Position numbers and translations under genes: made by a program
The notes under the pieces: model-generated
What the model saw: only the letters and a program-made list of their open reading frames with translations
What the model was told of the DNA's origin: nothing
Database searches by the model: none
Shown: in pieces, positions 61,791 to 64,000 of the stretch
How positions within the stretch are numbered: position 1 is the first letter of the stretch
How the letters are laid out: every line of letters begins with the position of its first letter
DNA from: Mycolicibacterium sp. P9-22
GTDB taxonomy: Bacteria; Actinomycetota; Actinomycetes; Mycobacteriales; Mycobacteriaceae
DNA: 64,000 nucleotides
Reading direction: 5' to 3'
Assembly: GCF_008329585.1 (NCBI RefSeq)
Contig: NZ_NPKP01000005.1
Span: 400,689-464,688, forward strand

Positions 61791-62170
61791 CTAAGCCGTG
61801 GCGGCCTCTTGTTCGCGTTTGATTTCCAGGGCGATGTCGATGAGTTGGTCTTCCTGGCCGCCGATCAGCTTGCGCTGCCCGGCGCGGTGCAGCAGCTGAT
61901 GCGCCGGCACGCCGTAGCGCTCGGACTGGCGGATGGCGTGCTTGAGGAAGCTGGAGTACACCCCCGAGTAGCCCATGATCAGCGCATTGCGATCCAGCAG
62001 GCATTCCGCCGGCATCGCCGGGGCCACGACCTCCTCGGCGGCATCGGCGATCTCGAAGAAATCGATACCGGTCTTCACACCGATCTTGTCGAACACCCCG
62101 ATCATCGCCTCCACCGGGGCGTTACCCGCACCGGCACCGAACCGCCGACACGAACCGTCGATCTGAACCG
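61791..62170 (-). pseudogene. 4-hydroxy-2-oxovalerate aldolase, C-terminal part only
   Basis: About 126 residues match the end of HsaF/BphI-type aldolases: VQIDGSCRRFGAGAGNAPVEAMIGVFDKIGVKTGIDFFEIAD, then NALIMGYSGVYSSFLKHA and AGQRKLIGGQEDQLIDIALEIKRE (these exceed a motif; coordinates 61791-62170 are definitive). Homology begins exactly where the left terminal repeat of the IS starts (62164). The N-terminal two thirds are absent on the far side of the IS, so the insertion was accompanied by deletion. The enzyme would need that part for activity. Confidence 0.88.
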
Positions 62171-62187
62171 TCCTGGTCTGGATGGAG
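62164..62187 (+). repeat. IS left terminal inverted repeat
   Basis: Begins TGAACCGTCCTGG; partner at 63479-63502. It also supplies the first codons of the truncated aldolase frame. Confidence 0.8.
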
Positions 62188-62194
62188 ACCTCGG

Positions 62195-63127
62195 TTATGC
62201 CACCTCTGTTGTTGAGGTGACGGTGTGACGGTACCGGTCCTCGTACTCCGAGGGCGAGAGATAGCCCAGGGCCGAGTGCAGGCGGGTGGTGTTGTACCAA
62301 TGCACCCAGGCGGCGGTTTCGCGTTCCACCTCGGCGCGCCCGGTCCAGGACTGGGCCCGATTGATCAGCTCGGTTTTGTAGAGGCCGATTGCTGATTCCA
62401 TCAGTGCGTGTCCAAAGCATCACCGACCGACCCGATCGATCCTGCGATTCCTGAGTCGTGCAGAGCATCGGTGAAGGCCAGCGATGTGTACTGACTTCCG
62501 GCATCGGAGTGGTGTATCAAACCCGTTGTCGTGAAACGGAAATCGGTTCTACGCCGGGTGAACACAGCCTGCTCGAGCACGCTGTGAACCAGCGGTGTCG
62601 CCTTGGTCGACATCACCCGCCACCCCAGAATTCGACGTGAGTACACATCCACGCAGAACGCGGTGTAGACGAACCCCGCCAAGGTCCAGGTGTAGGTGAA
62701 ATCGGCCACCCACCATTGATCAGGACGTCTCGGAGCACCCCACTGGCGGGCGATCAGATCGGGATGGCGCGGTGCGCCCGGATCAGCGTTCGTGGTGACC
62801 GTGGTGCGCCGCCGGCCACGGACGGCTCCGCTGATACCGCAGATGCCCATCAGACGGCTGACCTGGTCACGGCCCACGTCATGGCCTGCATGTTTCATGG
62901 CGTGCCACATCTTGCGGACCCCGTAAAGCCGCCGGTTGGACACAAACAGTCGGTGCACGGTGTTGGCGGACGTGCGCCTCGGTCCAGGCAGTGTCGCTCA
63001 CCGGGCCGCGGGCTTTGGCCGCGTAATAGGTGGACGGGGCGATCTTGACGCCGTAGCTGGTGAGCACGGTGCAGATCGGGTCGACCCCGAACCGGTGGCG
63101 GTGGGCATCGATGTAATCGACGATCAC
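62195..63127 (-). pseudogene. IS3-family transposase OrfB, two frameshifts
   Basis: The integrase core is spread over three frames. Frame one ends in TAWTEAHV; the next carries RRLYGVRKMWHAM, WVADFTYT (first D), CVDVYSRRILGW and HHSDAGSQYTS (second D); the last begins MESAIGLYKTELI (catalytic E) and ends NTTRLHSALGYLSPSEYE. The first break is an extra G/C near 62968, the second a missing A/T near 62408. Restoring both gives the canonical HVANTVHRLF and DNALMESAI. GTG 63127 overlaps the orfA stop, as in intact IS3 elements. Confidence 0.9.
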
Positions 63128-63450
63128 CGAAGTCGGCGGTCGACCTCCGCCGCTGCGAAAAACACTGTCGCCGTCTTGAGAATCTCATTGGCCCTGCGTA
63201 ATTCGGCGTTCTCTCGGCGCAACGACTTCAACTCCGCAGATGGATCACCAGCCCCGTCGACCACCGCCGAGTCGCTGCTGCCGTAGCGATTCTCTACCCA
63301 GTTGCGCAACGTAGCTTCATTGATCCCGAGAATCTCGCCGACATACCGGCGCGCCCCTCGCTTGGAATCCCCAGTCTGAGAAATCCGGTCCTGATACATC
63401 CGTACCGCCCGCTCACGGGTCTCTGGGTCAAACTTCCTCGGCGCAGCCAC
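63124..63450 (-). CDS. IS3-family transposase OrfA
   Basis: 108 aa, intact. The HTH with RYVGEILGINEATLRNWVENRYG is followed by a leucine-zipper-like helix (LKSLRRENAELRRANEILKTA) used for OrfA/OrfB assembly. Normal length. It recognises the terminal repeats. Its product cannot cut DNA without OrfB, which is frameshifted. Confidence 0.92.
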   Translation of the reverse strand: MAAPRKFDPETRERAVRMYQDRISQTGDSKRGARRYVGEILGINEATLRNWVENRYGSSDSAVVDGAGDPSAELKSLRRENAELRRANEILKTATVFFAAAEVDRRLR

Positions 63451-63478
63451 AACAACATCCTCCTGGTGCGTTCACGAC

Positions 63479-63502
63479 CTCCACCAGACCCAGGACGGTT
63501 CA
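63479..63502 (-). repeat. IS right terminal inverted repeat
   Basis: On the complement it reads TGAACCGTCCTGG then GTCTGGTGGAG; the left end matches with two single-base slips. It lies 28 bases before the orfA start. Confidence 0.8.
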
Positions 63503-63561
63503 CTACGTTGGCCCACGGACTGCCGCGCATGTTGTGGAGCCTGGCACGGTAGGAGCATCCG

Positions 63562-63876
63562 ATGACCACTAACCGATCTCACAAACAGTTGATCCGCAGC
63601 ATCGTCGACCAAACCGGCCGGCCCTACGTCGAAATCTCCCGTCTCGCCGACACATTCGACAAGACCCTCGACGAACACCCCCGACTCACCAGCTTCGGAA
63701 TGGGCATCTACCGCCGCCACACCGACACCGCCCAACAACGAGCCGACGAGTTCGACAAGGAACGCACCCACCTCCGCAACTCGTTGGCCATCGTGATCAC
63801 CGTGGCCCTCTGGCTCATCGCCAACATCGAGATGATCAAGATACCCACCCGCGGCAGCTACGGACTCAAACACTGA
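63562..63876 (+). CDS. Small tail-anchored hypothetical protein
   Basis: 104 aa with a soluble, charged N-terminal part (residues 1-73) and one transmembrane helix near the end (LAIVITVALWLIANIEMI). TAGGAG sits six bases before the ATG. No family was recognised. It lies between two insertion elements, so it may be cargo or a leftover of the pre-insertion locus. Confidence 0.6.
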   Translation: MTTNRSHKQLIRSIVDQTGRPYVEISRLADTFDKTLDEHPRLTSFGMGIYRRHTDTAQQRADEFDKERTHLRNSLAIVITVALWLIANIEMIKIPTRGSYGLKH

Positions 63877-63927
63877 ATCGCCCTGGAAATGTTGGAGGCT
63901 CCTGACCTTGGAAACGAGGATGGAGCC

Positions 63928-64000
63928 ATGCCGAAGGAACAGTCGCCAGGGAAGCCGACGACGCGTAGGTACACCCCGGAGGAGAAGGCATCCGCGGTGC
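63928..64000 (+). CDS. Second transposase OrfA-like gene (3' truncated by window)
   Basis: Begins ATG 63928 with GGATGGAG upstream. The first 24 codons read MPKEQSPGKPTTRRYTPEEK and continue ASAV, a typical start of an IS3-type OrfA DNA-binding domain, different from the element at 62164. The rest lies outside the window. The 5' end of this IS probably falls near 63880-63900, but no terminal repeat pair can be checked. Confidence 0.7.
   Translation, partial: MPKEQSPGKPTTRRYTPEEKASAV

Larger units (their letters stand above)
62164..63502 (-). mobile_element. IS3-family insertion sequence, frameshifted
   Basis: About 1.34 kb. Imperfect terminal repeats share TGAACCGTCCTGG at the outer ends (left 62164-62187; right 63479-63502 on the complement), differing by single-base slips further in. 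It contains overlapping orfA and orfB on the minus strand. orfB is broken, so the element is presumably immobile by itself. No identical target duplication is visible at the assigned ends (ATC left, CTA right), consistent with flank deletion. Confidence 0.88.

Noticed and set aside
62161..63506. Target-site duplication for the IS3-family element
   Set aside because: The bases next to the assigned ends (ATC left, CTA right) do not match, so no duplication is claimed.

Overview
The window looks like chromosomal DNA of a fast-growing mycobacterium (Mycolicibacterium type). It is high-GC throughout and carries several coenzyme F420-linked protein families, a SigH-like ECF sigma factor, and a large secreted protein with a Gly-Gly-x repeat block of the PGRS kind. 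The species cannot be fixed from the sequence alone. No tRNA, rRNA, CRISPR array or prophage was seen.

Layout. 1-3771: the end of a CoA-transferase gene, an HMG-CoA-lyase-like enzyme, a 2-hydroxyacid dehydrogenase and an IclR regulator. 3917-8672: a TetR-headed block of nitroreductase, alpha/beta hydrolase, two F420-oxidoreductase-like proteins and an F420-type luciferase-like protein. 8669-12528: a PGRS-like GH5 (endoglycoceramidase-type) exported hydrolase divergent from a TetR gene. 12543-19083: a five-gene operon for D-tartrate use (D-tartrate dehydratase, DctA-type transporter, hydroxyacid dehydrogenase, tartrate dehydrogenase-like enzyme, DUF5718-like protein) with a divergent FCD-type GntR regulator. 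19115-24414: amidase and SDR units, two of them with TetR regulators and clear twin operators. 24547-30502: regulators, a PPOX protein, an exported LVIVD-repeat/DUF305 pair, a broken SDR and a methyltransferase. 30499-42473: a mixed set of small metabolic and regulatory genes.

42518-49910 is the most system-like region: DUF5996, a Rieske-glutamate synthase FMN-domain fusion and a Rieske-ThDP enzyme fusion form one operon. A divergent TetR gene follows, then a pirin and a SigH-like sigma factor. A 33-bp operator-like element lies before the TetR/DUF5996 pair and recurs, inverted and 29/33 identical, before pirin. This suggests one TetR controls the whole set.

50103-54323: an HxlR regulator with twin operators, DUF302 and ketopantoate-reductase-like genes, and a fused desaturase-reductase-ferredoxin. 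54382-60794: two operons (acyl-CoA ligase, hydrolase and crotonase; quinone-reductase-like enzyme and SDR) either side of a TetR gene; identical 13-bp palindromes mark both operon promoters. 61108-64000: a TetR gene, an aldolase gene cut by an IS3-family element whose orfB has two compensating frameshifts, a small membrane protein, and the start of a second transposase.

The theme is accessory catabolism: ten TetR genes plus IclR, GntR, PucR, AraC, LysR and HxlR regulators, mostly each beside one or a few enzyme genes. Functions given are from recognised motifs and remembered family resemblance; no searches were run.
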